A DNA stretch of 64,000 nucleotides from Sulfurimonas sediminis. Its GTDB lineage: Bacteria; Campylobacterota; Campylobacteria; Campylobacterales; Sulfurimonadaceae. Below are positions 42,652 through 50,738 of this stretch, one piece after another. Position 1 is the stretch's first letter. Every line of letters begins with the position of its first letter. The translations under genes and the position numbers were made by a program. The notes beneath the pieces are model-generated. The model saw only the letters and a program-made list of their open reading frames with translations. It was not told where the DNA came from and searched no databases. The stretch covers positions 434,001 to 498,000 of the forward strand of contig NZ_CP041235.1 in the NCBI RefSeq assembly GCF_014905115.1, in the 5' to 3' direction.

Positions 42652-43268
42652 ACTCTTCTGTTTACTTTGATTTGCCCGATATTTTGGGCAATAAAAGGAA
42701 TTTTTACGAAGCTATTGCCTAAAACATTTCCTTTTTTATTTGCCTGTACTGTCACTGTTATAAGTTTTGTATTGGTAGTATCGGTGGCATTGGGAGGATA
42801 GGTAATTGTGTACTGGGTTGCACTGAGTGTAATATCATCTATATAGTTTTCCGTTACACTGAGGTTATAGTCACGTGAACTGCTGGAATTTTTTGCATTG
42901 AGCGTGATAAAATCATCCATATCGTCCAAATCATTGCTGTCGCTGCCAAGTACAGAAGCATATTTTTTGCCAAAGCAGTTCCGCGAGCCTTTCATACCAC
43001 CTGTTCTGTACCCTGTTGTTTGATCGCAGTTATAGACACTGTTGCCGGCAGTGACAAGCAATATATCATCAATTTTTGTGTTTTCTTCATCCCAAGCAGT
43101 AGATTTGATGAGCCCGACATAGGCTACGGCGTTAAACATGGCTTCTTCTTTTAAGCTTGTTGTGGATGACTTGATGGAGAGTTGCAGTATCTTAGGCAGT
43201 ACGGAAAAAGCAATGGCGATGATAACCATAGAGAAGATAAGTTCTATAAGTGTAAACGCTTTTTTCAT
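42642..43268 (-). CDS. minor pilin (MshD-like)
   Basis: 208 aa. Leader MKKA followed by FTLIELIFSMVIIAIAFSVLPKI with Glu5 and a cleavage site after Ala. The C-terminal domain contains a cysteine pair (VYNCDQTTGYR and SRNCFGKK). Its start overlaps the stop of the MshQ-like gene through ATGA, placing the giant adhesin and the minor pilins in one transcript. Confidence 0.82.
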   Translation of the reverse strand: MKKAFTLIELIFSMVIIAIAFSVLPKILQLSIKSSTTSLKEEAMFNAVAYVGLIKSTAWDEENTKIDDILLVTAGNSVYNCDQTTGYRTGGMKGSRNCFGKKYASVLGSDSNDLDDMDDFITLNAKNSSSSRDYNLSVTENYIDDITLSATQYTITYPPNATDTTNTKLITVTVQANKKGNVLGNSFVKIPFIAQNIGQIKVNRRVWQ

Positions 43269-46200
43269 CGCAGCAACCTGATGCCCCGTGAATTTTTGGA
43301 GACATTGGCATCAAATGAGACGCCGTTGACATTACCGCTGCTGACACCGGTTCCGCTGCTTTGTGTATTGAAATTGTATTTGATACAGGGGTGCTCACTG
43401 CAACTGCTGCCGATACTTTCGTTGTAGTCACTGCCAAAATTTTCATGGACATACCAGATCCACGGACTGACATCAAGATGGATGTAGTGCGTAAGTGTAT
43501 TTTCATTTGGATTGTTGACAGTTATGCTAAAGGTGCCGTTTGTATCAAAACTGACTGTTGCGCTCATTCCGTCATCATCCGCTGCTTTTTTGTTTGTTGT
43601 TCTTGAAACATTGAGTGCAAGGATGTCTCCGTTTGTATTTTCGTTTTGCGGGATAAAATGATACCAGTGACTCAACTCTTCTGTCAAATTCAAATCACTT
43701 ACATAACCATCTGCAAGGCTGTCATAAACCAGTACCTTTGCCTGTACGGTATCCGTTGCCTGAGAAGTTGCCAAATCCTGTGTATAGAGTCTTGCATAGT
43801 AAAATTTACTGCTGTTGTTTTCCGGAGTCAGTCCCCTGTTTATTACGGTACTGCTGGTTGTATTTACCTCTGTGACCGTGATAGTACGAGGTTCTTTTGG
43901 AGTGTTGAAGACTCTGTAGACATTGAGGGCATACTCTATCTGCGTAGAGTCTCCGGCGCTAAAGTTGCTGTCATTGACTGTAGCATTGAAGTTCATATTG
44001 CTTAAATTTTTATCATGTCCTGTAGTAGCGGTGTTGTTTATACGCTCAAAATAGCTTGCATTCGCATCATCATTTGTTGTGTTGAGATCTATTTTTATGC
44101 CGACATCTGTTGCAGCGCACAGGGCATCAAAGTTTTGTGTTGTCTGATTCTGCTCATTTTGTGCCCGGACATTAAAGGCGATGCTGATGTTGGCATCATT
44201 GACATTCGCCATGTATCGCCAGTCCTGATCAGGGTTATTGCGTGTAAAGGTATAATTTATGATGGAAAAGTGATGCGGTGCAAAGGATACTGTAGTCGAA
44301 TTTTGTTCTATCACTCTTTGATTGTCGTTCGTGTCATCTGCATCTACTTTGGCAAATTCACTGCCGTTAATCTCTTTTATCGTAATATTAAGGTCACCGA
44401 CTTCACTGTAGCTTGCATTGACATCGCTTTTTTGTCCGTTTGCAAATGAAAAATTTTCCATCGAAAAGCTTCCAAGCGTACATGTAATTTTTGTAATATT
44501 TGCGTCCACTCTAAAAGAGCTGTTTCTTGTTTCATTATAGTCTGTGGAGGGGTTGTTGTTGGCATCCAAAGCCTGAAAAGTAGTGTTAAAATCTGCACCT
44601 GCCACCAGAGGCAAAGTTGTGACATTCAGGGTAAATTTTACAGGGCGTGCGGCATAGTCGTCACTTGAGTAAGAGCTGTTTGTGTCCAAAGAGGTATTGT
44701 TCTGATCCCTTCCCTCTATGTAAACCTGGACACATTTTACAGCGCGGTCTATCGTCATATCAGCATAATAAGCACAACCGCTTGCATTGGTATCGTTACA
44801 TGTAGTGCTGGTTGAGTCATCACATTTTACGACATCTGCAAGAAGGTTACCTCCACAGTCTGTAGTGTTTCCGTCATCATAGTATTTGAGTGAGACTTTT
44901 GTAATATCCGCCGCACTTGGAGCAGTCTGTGTGAGTGCATCTTTTGAAAGAATGTAAAGACCGTAGGGGTTATTGACAATCTGTGTTGTAAGGTTGTTCT
45001 CCCAGTCATCGACCGCGTTACATGTAACACCGCTAATGGAACTGACCGCATTAAAGAGGGTTGTTTTGTTGTTGTTTTGATTTCCGCCACCGCACTGAGG
45101 GACAGCTCTGCTGGTTCCGTCATAGTTGTTACCGCTGTTTTCATTGTTGTAAAGAGTTTGAATGTCATTCGTACTGAATTGAGAATTAAAGATTTTGAAT
45201 TCATCAACGGCTGCACCGATAGATTGTCCATTCGGTGTATTGTTATTATTACTCTGGTAATCACTGTTGAAGAGTAGTCCAAGTGTTCCGGACGGTGCTT
45301 GAGAAAAATTAAGTGTTTCTGTTGTGTCAACATAGACTTTTGTTGTGCCATTGTTTCCGTTAACAACAAAACTTAAAAGGTGCCACCCTGATAAATTTTG
45401 AGGATTGTAGTTTTGACATTCGTAAGTATTTCCTTGCATACACAGGTTCCAACTGTTATTTGTTGTATCAAGAGCAAAATATATATAGTCATTACTGCTT
45501 CCTGGTCTGTCTGCAATATTAAAAAATTTTGTATTATTAAAAGATATATGCCCATTGTCATTAAGAGGAAATTGAATCCAGGTTGTCAATGTATAGTTTG
45601 CAGGAAGTGAAATATTGTTTTGTACTAAAATTGCTTTATCAGAATTAGTCGTTGCATTGATATCTCCTCCGGTATAAATTTTCCCATCCGTAACATTGGC
45701 ATCATTGAGAGCCGTTGCATTATAATCACTTCCAAGAGTTCCATCGTTTTTTATTTCGTAAGTATTGCTGTCACTGTCCCAGCTGCATTCATCCATACGA
45801 TAATTAATAATTGGTTTTGGATAAATATCTGCTACCGATGTATAAGGGATGACAATTAGTTCGCCAAAGGAAATATCATCATAATTTGAACTACTGATTT
45901 GTCCACAAAGTATTTCTACTTTTGATATACCATTGACATTTCCCACATACAGTTTTGAAACATCAAATTTGTAATCAGTAGATTGATTAATATCAAAAGT
46001 TGTGATAAGTGCATTAGTGCTGTCATAGACTTTGATTTTATTTATCCCATCTACACTTACATCCCGCATGCGAGAGATAAAAATTCTAAATGCTGTCAAA
46101 TTTCCTGTTATATTGCCATCAAGCAAATATATTTTTGATGTCGCTTCCGGAGCATCAGGATAAAAAGAATTGGAAGTATCGTCAATATCATAATTATCAT

Positions 46201-46729
46201 CACTGTCCGTATAATCACCAAGGTGCACTCTTTGTATAAAGTCAACAGCTGTTGTTGTCTGCTGAGATGTCAATTTTAGAGCAGAAAAATAAAAATCATC
46301 AATATCCCGTACTCTTCGGCTTCCACAGCTTGTTTCGCTCCCAAACAAATTATAACAACTCCCTCTTACAGCAATATCATGGTAGCCACTTGCAAGGCTG
46401 AGTGTCGTATCGAGTGATATAGTAGCACTTCCACTTGCTCCTGTGCCAACAAGGTTTCCATCAATATAGACACGAATAGCACTGTCAATGCCAGCAGCAT
46501 TTATAAGCTCAACCACGGTAATATCGCTGTTTTCACTTAAATAAAATTTTGTGGGATTGTTAAGGTAGTAATCATACGTGTGATCATTATCTGTTGTCAG
46601 AGGTTCAGAAGGTGTAAAACTGCCGAGGTCATTATCCCCAGGATGCAGGTAGCCATTTAGAGAAACATCCCCCCAGCTTAAAGAACAACTCAGTATTAGA
46701 AAGAGAAAAAATCTTCCAAAATCTTGCAA
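43265..46729 (-). CDS. mshQ: MshQ-like secreted adhesin with LamG-type domain
   Basis: 1154 aa from a TTG start at 46729 with GAGGAT nine bases upstream. Signal peptide: MQDFGRFFLFLILSCSLSWG. Residues about 330-530 look like a LamG/concanavalin-type jelly roll (NYTLTTWIQFPLNDNGHISF, GWHLLSFVVNGNNGTTKVYVD, AAVDEFKIFN). Residues 550-1150 resemble the DUF6701 region typical of MshQ. Asn, Thr and Asp dominate, as in exported surface proteins. It heads the pilus operon and may be the tip adhesin. Three TACATGTA sites lie inside. Much longer than the pilins beside it. Confidence 0.85.
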   Translation of the reverse strand: MQDFGRFFLFLILSCSLSWGDVSLNGYLHPGDNDLGSFTPSEPLTTDNDHTYDYYLNNPTKFYLSENSDITVVELINAAGIDSAIRVYIDGNLVGTGASGSATISLDTTLSLASGYHDIAVRGSCYNLFGSETSCGSRRVRDIDDFYFSALKLTSQQTTTAVDFIQRVHLGDYTDSDDNYDIDDTSNSFYPDAPEATSKIYLLDGNITGNLTAFRIFISRMRDVSVDGINKIKVYDSTNALITTFDINQSTDYKFDVSKLYVGNVNGISKVEILCGQISSSNYDDISFGELIVIPYTSVADIYPKPIINYRMDECSWDSDSNTYEIKNDGTLGSDYNATALNDANVTDGKIYTGGDINATTNSDKAILVQNNISLPANYTLTTWIQFPLNDNGHISFNNTKFFNIADRPGSSNDYIYFALDTTNNSWNLCMQGNTYECQNYNPQNLSGWHLLSFVVNGNNGTTKVYVDTTETLNFSQAPSGTLGLLFNSDYQSNNNNTPNGQSIGAAVDEFKIFNSQFSTNDIQTLYNNENSGNNYDGTSRAVPQCGGGNQNNNKTTLFNAVSSISGVTCNAVDDWENNLTTQIVNNPYGLYILSKDALTQTAPSAADITKVSLKYYDDGNTTDCGGNLLADVVKCDDSTSTTCNDTNASGCAYYADMTIDRAVKCVQVYIEGRDQNNTSLDTNSSYSSDDYAARPVKFTLNVTTLPLVAGADFNTTFQALDANNNPSTDYNETRNSSFRVDANITKITCTLGSFSMENFSFANGQKSDVNASYSEVGDLNITIKEINGSEFAKVDADDTNDNQRVIEQNSTTVSFAPHHFSIINYTFTRNNPDQDWRYMANVNDANISIAFNVRAQNEQNQTTQNFDALCAATDVGIKIDLNTTNDDANASYFERINNTATTGHDKNLSNMNFNATVNDSNFSAGDSTQIEYALNVYRVFNTPKEPRTITVTEVNTTSSTVINRGLTPENNSSKFYYARLYTQDLATSQATDTVQAKVLVYDSLADGYVSDLNLTEELSHWYHFIPQNENTNGDILALNVSRTTNKKAADDDGMSATVSFDTNGTFSITVNNPNENTLTHYIHLDVSPWIWYVHENFGSDYNESIGSSCSEHPCIKYNFNTQSSGTGVSSGNVNGVSFDANVSKNSRGIRLLR

Positions 46730-46756
46730 ATTAAATCCTCATATTTTTGTTATCTG

Positions 46757-47287
46757 TTAAAAAACATTATTAAAATCGACAGACAAACTGCATTTATCCA
46801 ATTCAAAAGCATAGCTGTCATTACATGTAAGCTTCTTTTGAAACTCATATTTGCCGTTTTTTAGCTCAAAAATATCGACAATTTCACTGTTTGGTTCCAC
46901 TAGCATATAAAACTTTACACCGTTTTTTTCATATAAGAAAAATTTTTCGTTGATGTCTTTTTTTGCTGTTGATTTTGAAAGAACTTCTACAACAAGGGGA
47001 GGCGTTTTGGAAAAATACTGCTCTTTTGGTTCTTCACAAAACAGAGCCACATCAGGCTGCACGACATTGTACTCATCTATTTTCCAGTCAACCGGTGATA
47101 TATAAACTTCACACTCTTTACAATCCAGCGTTCCTGCTAATTCTCGTGCGATATTTAAAACTAATCTCTGATGTTTTGGATAAGGTACCGGAGACATATC
47201 GTATGCTTCTCCATCTATAAGCTCCCATCTGCCTTCCCAGGTGACATAATCATTCCATGTGAAAAAGTTTTTATCTATGGCTTGCAT
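46757..47287 (-). CDS. Uma2-family PD-(D/E)XK nuclease-like protein
   Basis: 176 aa Uma2/DUF820 protein. Catalytic-core residues are seen in VQPDVALF (Asp), PPLVVEVLSKST (Glu and Lys region) and DINEKFFLYEKNGVKFYMLVEP. WELIDGEAYDMSPVP is the usual N-terminal block. Uma2 proteins are abundant in cyanobacteria and often lie singly; activity and target are unknown. It is monocistronic just upstream of mshQ and may share a promoter region with it. Confidence 0.85.
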   Translation of the reverse strand: MQAIDKNFFTWNDYVTWEGRWELIDGEAYDMSPVPYPKHQRLVLNIARELAGTLDCKECEVYISPVDWKIDEYNVVQPDVALFCEEPKEQYFSKTPPLVVEVLSKSTAKKDINEKFFLYEKNGVKFYMLVEPNSEIVDIFELKNGKYEFQKKLTCNDSYAFELDKCSLSVDFNNVF

Positions 47288-47445
47288 GATGTCTGCTCCA
47301 TTGCTAGCTTAAGTTTTCATATTCTTTAGCCTTGAGTATAGCATATATTATATTATTGGGTACTTTTATGTTTCCTTATAGTAAACAGAAATTAATTAAA
47401 GTAGGTATATAATACTTACATGTAAACAAACACAAAGGATGGACA

Positions 47446-47673
47446 ATGGTAGAATTTTTAAAAAAAGCGATGGACTGGGTTTTGGAAAAAGAGGCAGAAG
47501 CGGCAAAAAAATGTGCGATAGACCCTGCTGATGTCGAGAAGCAGATAAAGATTTTAGAAGCAAAAAGAGCAGAGCTTCGTAAAAAATTTGAAGAAGAAGA
47601 TGCCGAGTTTGGACATATTCTCAGTAGATTATCATTGATTAAAGCAAATGCAAGCAAATGCAAAACAAAATAA
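47446..47673 (+). CDS. small coiled-coil protein, unknown function
   Basis: 75 aa, highly charged and helical (EKEAEAAKKCAIDPADVEKQIKILEAKRAELRKKFEEEDAEF, shown only in part: EKQIKILEAKRAELRKKFEE). AAGGATGGACA precedes the ATG. The promoter region has TATAAT near 47408 and a TACATGTA site at 47417, the only one of 28 clearly in front of a gene rather than inside one. It is followed immediately by the EI24 gene. Confidence 0.7.
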   Translation: MVEFLKKAMDWVLEKEAEAAKKCAIDPADVEKQIKILEAKRAELRKKFEEEDAEFGHILSRLSLIKANASKCKTK

Positions 47674-47674
47674 A

Positions 47675-48595
47675 ATGCAAAATATCTTAGAAGCTATTCT
47701 TTTTGGTTTTAGTGAAATACTGAACTATAAAATAATGAAGCGTGCCCTGGCAATCGGTGCTGTTGTGACAATAATTTGGTCAATTATCGCTTATTTTATA
47801 TGGGGTGATTTGGTCTCTTTTGCTGCATCTTTTATAGACTTGGTACCTTTTTCCATGTTGCGTTCAAACGGTGCATGGATTCTTTCATCATTTTTATGGT
47901 TTTCACTTGTTTTGGTAACTTTTGCTTTGATACTGGCTTTTTTTGGCAATATGATTTTAGAAAAAGTTTCAAAAGAAAAATATAGTTCGTTTTCTCTGCT
48001 CGTAGTATTTGCAAGTGCTGCTTTTTGGTCGCTTGTCTGGTTTTTTAAAGGTTCTTATATATATGCACAGTTTTTAAAACTGCTCAATTGGCTGCCGTTT
48101 GAAACAGTAGAAGCAAGTCTGGCATATCTGATGGGGCTTTATTTTGTTTATACTGCCATTATTGTGACTATGCTGTTGGTGACAAGTTTCTTTAGTGAGT
48201 CACTGCTCGAAGAGATTAGGGATAAAAACTTTCCTTATGAACCGTTTTTGGAAGAAGATGAGGTCAAAGTCAGTGAGAACAGATTGCTTGATATCTTGAT
48301 TTATATCGTCATTTCTATTGTTTCATTTCCTTTGCTTTTTATTCCTGTTGTAAATTTTGTGATTCAAATGGGTTTATGGATTTGGCTTATAAAAGATACT
48401 TTTGTAAATGACAGTGCGGCATTGGTAATACCAAAAGAAAAAAGAGCAAAACTTTCTGAATATAAAAGTGGATTTTTGGTTATCAGTGCAGTCACATCAC
48501 TTTTTAACTTTTTGCCTGTTTTTAATATTTTCGGACCGTTTTTTGGTGAGATAGCAATGTTTTACTATTTGAAAGAAATTCAAAAGGAACTCTAG
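47675..48595 (+). CDS. EI24/CysZ-like membrane protein
   Basis: 306 aa from the ATG at 47675, just after the previous stop; an in-frame ATG at 47648 would overlap that gene. About six hydrophobic helices are visible, with a cytoplasmic loop (FEPFLEEDEVKVSENRL region). The EI24/CysZ pattern is seen in MKRALAIGAVVTIIWSIIAYFIW and the C-terminal FNFLPVFNIFGPFFGEIAMFYYL. CysZ members import sulfate; many EI24 proteins have no known substrate. No cys genes are adjacent. Confidence 0.78.
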   Translation: MQNILEAILFGFSEILNYKIMKRALAIGAVVTIIWSIIAYFIWGDLVSFAASFIDLVPFSMLRSNGAWILSSFLWFSLVLVTFALILAFFGNMILEKVSKEKYSSFSLLVVFASAAFWSLVWFFKGSYIYAQFLKLLNWLPFETVEASLAYLMGLYFVYTAIIVTMLLVTSFFSESLLEEIRDKNFPYEPFLEEDEVKVSENRLLDILIYIVISIVSFPLLFIPVVNFVIQMGLWIWLIKDTFVNDSAALVIPKEKRAKLSEYKSGFLVISAVTSLFNFLPVFNIFGPFFGEIAMFYYLKEIQKEL

Positions 48596-49522
48596 ATGAA
48601 AATTGCATTTTTTGAGGTGAAGCCTGAAGAGCAGGAGTTTTTTGCAAAACATTTGAAAAACCAGGAACTGTACTTTTTCGAAAATACAATAAATGATGCG
48701 CTTACGGATACAAAAGAGTACGACGCTGTATCTCTTTTTGTACATTCCCGTATAACAGATGAAATTTTAGAAAAACTTCCGGCATTGAAGTATCTGCAGA
48801 CAAGATCAACAGGCTATGACCATATAAAGTGTGAAGCCCTTTACAAACGTGGTTTGCTGGTATCGAATGTAGCCGGTTACGGCGGTCCGGCTGTTGCCGA
48901 ATTTTCTTTTTCACTTCTTTTAAATGCTACAAGACATACGCATACAGCTATTGAGCGGGTGAAACAGAGCAATTTTGAGTACAGTGATCTTAAGGGAATG
49001 GAACTTTTTGGGAAAACTCTCGGGATCTTGGGGCTTGGTACCATAGGCTCGCAAATGGCGCGAATAGGAAAAGGTTTTGGTATGAAAACAGTCGCCTATT
49101 CAAGAACAAAAAAACCGATTGTCGATGCGTTGGGGATTGATTTTTATGATTTGGACTCTGTTTTGCAAAAAAGTGATATTTTGATGCTGGCACTGCCTTT
49201 GACACCGGCTACAAAAAATATTATCAATGAAAAAAATGCAGATAAATTAAAAAAAGATGTCATTATTGTCAATACGGCACGCGGAGAACTGATTGAAGAT
49301 GTGCTGTACGGAAGAATGAAAAATATTCTCTGTCTTGATGTTATAAGTGACCTAAAGTATATTCACCGAAACAACATCCTCTACACGCCACATATGGCAT
49401 ACTACACCAAAGAGGCCCTGCAAAGGATTATGCAGATCTCTTTAGAAAATATGAAGGCATTTCTTGCAGGCAGAAAGTTGCCAAACTGTCTGAAACTCTC
49501 ATGCGAGCGTGATTATCGGTAG
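48596..49522 (+). CDS. D-isomer-specific 2-hydroxyacid dehydrogenase
   Basis: 308 aa NAD-dependent dehydrogenase. The Rossmann motif GLGTIGSQMARIGKGFGMK sits near residue 148. The catalytic Arg is expected in NTARGELI, and the catalytic His in YTPHMAYYTKEAL. LQTRSTGYDHI in the substrate domain resembles D-lactate dehydrogenases. The linker Glu is less clear (DVISDLKYIH). Likely acts on D-lactate or a related 2-hydroxyacid. It begins right at the end of the EI24 gene and ends one base from the convergent YfdX gene. Confidence 0.85.
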   Translation: MKIAFFEVKPEEQEFFAKHLKNQELYFFENTINDALTDTKEYDAVSLFVHSRITDEILEKLPALKYLQTRSTGYDHIKCEALYKRGLLVSNVAGYGGPAVAEFSFSLLLNATRHTHTAIERVKQSNFEYSDLKGMELFGKTLGILGLGTIGSQMARIGKGFGMKTVAYSRTKKPIVDALGIDFYDLDSVLQKSDILMLALPLTPATKNIINEKNADKLKKDVIIVNTARGELIEDVLYGRMKNILCLDVISDLKYIHRNNILYTPHMAYYTKEALQRIMQISLENMKAFLAGRKLPNCLKLSCERDYR

Positions 49523-50566
49523 TTAGTGCTTTTTTTCTGTACTTTCTGCCTCATGTTTGCTTAGCAGTGATGTAAAATCTTTTTTGATTTTTTCGTAAAG
49601 TTTCGCAACGATATTTTTGCCTTTGATCTCTTTTTGAATGTTTTGTATCTCTTTTTGCAGCATCTTATATTCAGGCGCATGTTTTTTTGTATAGCCCAGA
49701 TAGACTGCTTTTTCAAGCTCATCCTGTGCCAAATCAAGCAGTTTTGTTGCTTTTTCTTTCTCTTTTTTATTGAGTTTGGATGCTTCAACTACCAGACTTT
49801 GTGCCGTAATCAGCGGCAAAGGAACAATGGTCGTTTTAATAACGATACCGTTTAAGGCAGTGACAAGTATTGTAAAAGCCTCTTTTGCTTTGCCTTTGTT
49901 TAACTCTTTGAGTGCTTCTTTTGTCGCAAGCGGATACATACCCATCGGCAGATACTGTGTTGTCATTACCATTTCATCTTCCAAAGGCATGAGAATGGCT
50001 CTGGCTGCCTGTGTATCATAATCATCGAGTAAATCCTGGGCAGATTTTATGATGTGTTTGACCAGTTTTGCATCTCCTGTAAAATCATGAACTTCTATGG
50101 CATCAGCAACCGGCACGAGTGTGAGTTTCGGATTGTTTTTGAGTGCCGTGTCAAAAAGTTTAGTGGCTTTGTTGAGGGCATCTTTTGCCGTTTTTGTATC
50201 TCTTTTTTGCAAAGCTTTAAGGGCTGTAACTGTCTGTCTGAGTGCCTGTGCAATCTCTTTTGGCGCTTTTTGCAGGCTTTGTCTGTGTTGGTCTGCTTCT
50301 TGATTGACAACATTTTTCAATCTTTGCATATCTTCTTTTTTTGCATCTGATTGAAAATATTTAGCATCCATTTTACGCATAAATTCTTCTTTGGATCGAG
50401 ACTCTTCCACCTTTGCCTGGGCAGCAGTATGACCTTTTACCGAAGCCGGATTATTAATCGCTCTCTCTTCTTTTTTTGAAACACTGTCGTTGTAGCTTGC
50501 ATAGAGTGCTGAGCTTGAAAGCAGTACACCTGCCAATACCGTTGATAATATAACTCTTTTTTTCAT
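49523..50566 (-). CDS. YfdX-family periplasmic protein
   Basis: 347 aa with a signal peptide (MKKRVILSTVLAGVLLSSSALYAS). The body is almost entirely helical, with the YfdX core around residues 95-290 (ALRQTVTALKALQKRDTKTA, AARAILMPLEDEMVMTTQYLPMG). E. coli YfdX is an acid-stress-related protein with chaperone-like behaviour; the function here is not known. It is longer than E. coli YfdX through Lys-rich ends. Convergent with the dehydrogenase gene. Confidence 0.85.
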   Translation of the reverse strand: MKKRVILSTVLAGVLLSSSALYASYNDSVSKKEERAINNPASVKGHTAAQAKVEESRSKEEFMRKMDAKYFQSDAKKEDMQRLKNVVNQEADQHRQSLQKAPKEIAQALRQTVTALKALQKRDTKTAKDALNKATKLFDTALKNNPKLTLVPVADAIEVHDFTGDAKLVKHIIKSAQDLLDDYDTQAARAILMPLEDEMVMTTQYLPMGMYPLATKEALKELNKGKAKEAFTILVTALNGIVIKTTIVPLPLITAQSLVVEASKLNKKEKEKATKLLDLAQDELEKAVYLGYTKKHAPEYKMLQKEIQNIQKEIKGKNIVAKLYEKIKKDFTSLLSKHEAESTEKKH

Positions 50567-50738
50567 AACTTTATCCTTCTTGTATCAAGTTTATTTAGTC
50601 TAATTATGAAATAGAATTGATAACAGAAAGTAAATACTATATTGAAAATAGTTGTATATTATTGAATATTTGTTTACTGAAAAAGGGGTACAATACTTTA
50701 AAGAGCAAAAATTACAAAGAATTTCAAGGAGTGTTAGA

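Noticed and set aside
42025-42801. Plus-strand frames opposite the minor pilin genes
   Set aside because: Antisense to three pilin genes with clear prepilin motifs; no ribosome sites.
44377-45561. Additional frames of 60-180 residues within mshQ
   Set aside because: They overlap the 1154-residue frame, which has a signal peptide and domain matches; the others show low-complexity shadow translation only.
46822-47424. TACATGTA at 46822 and 47417 as a specific operator for the Uma2 or coiled-coil gene
   Set aside because: The motif occurs 28 times and mostly inside genes, so a dedicated operator role at these two sites is not supported.
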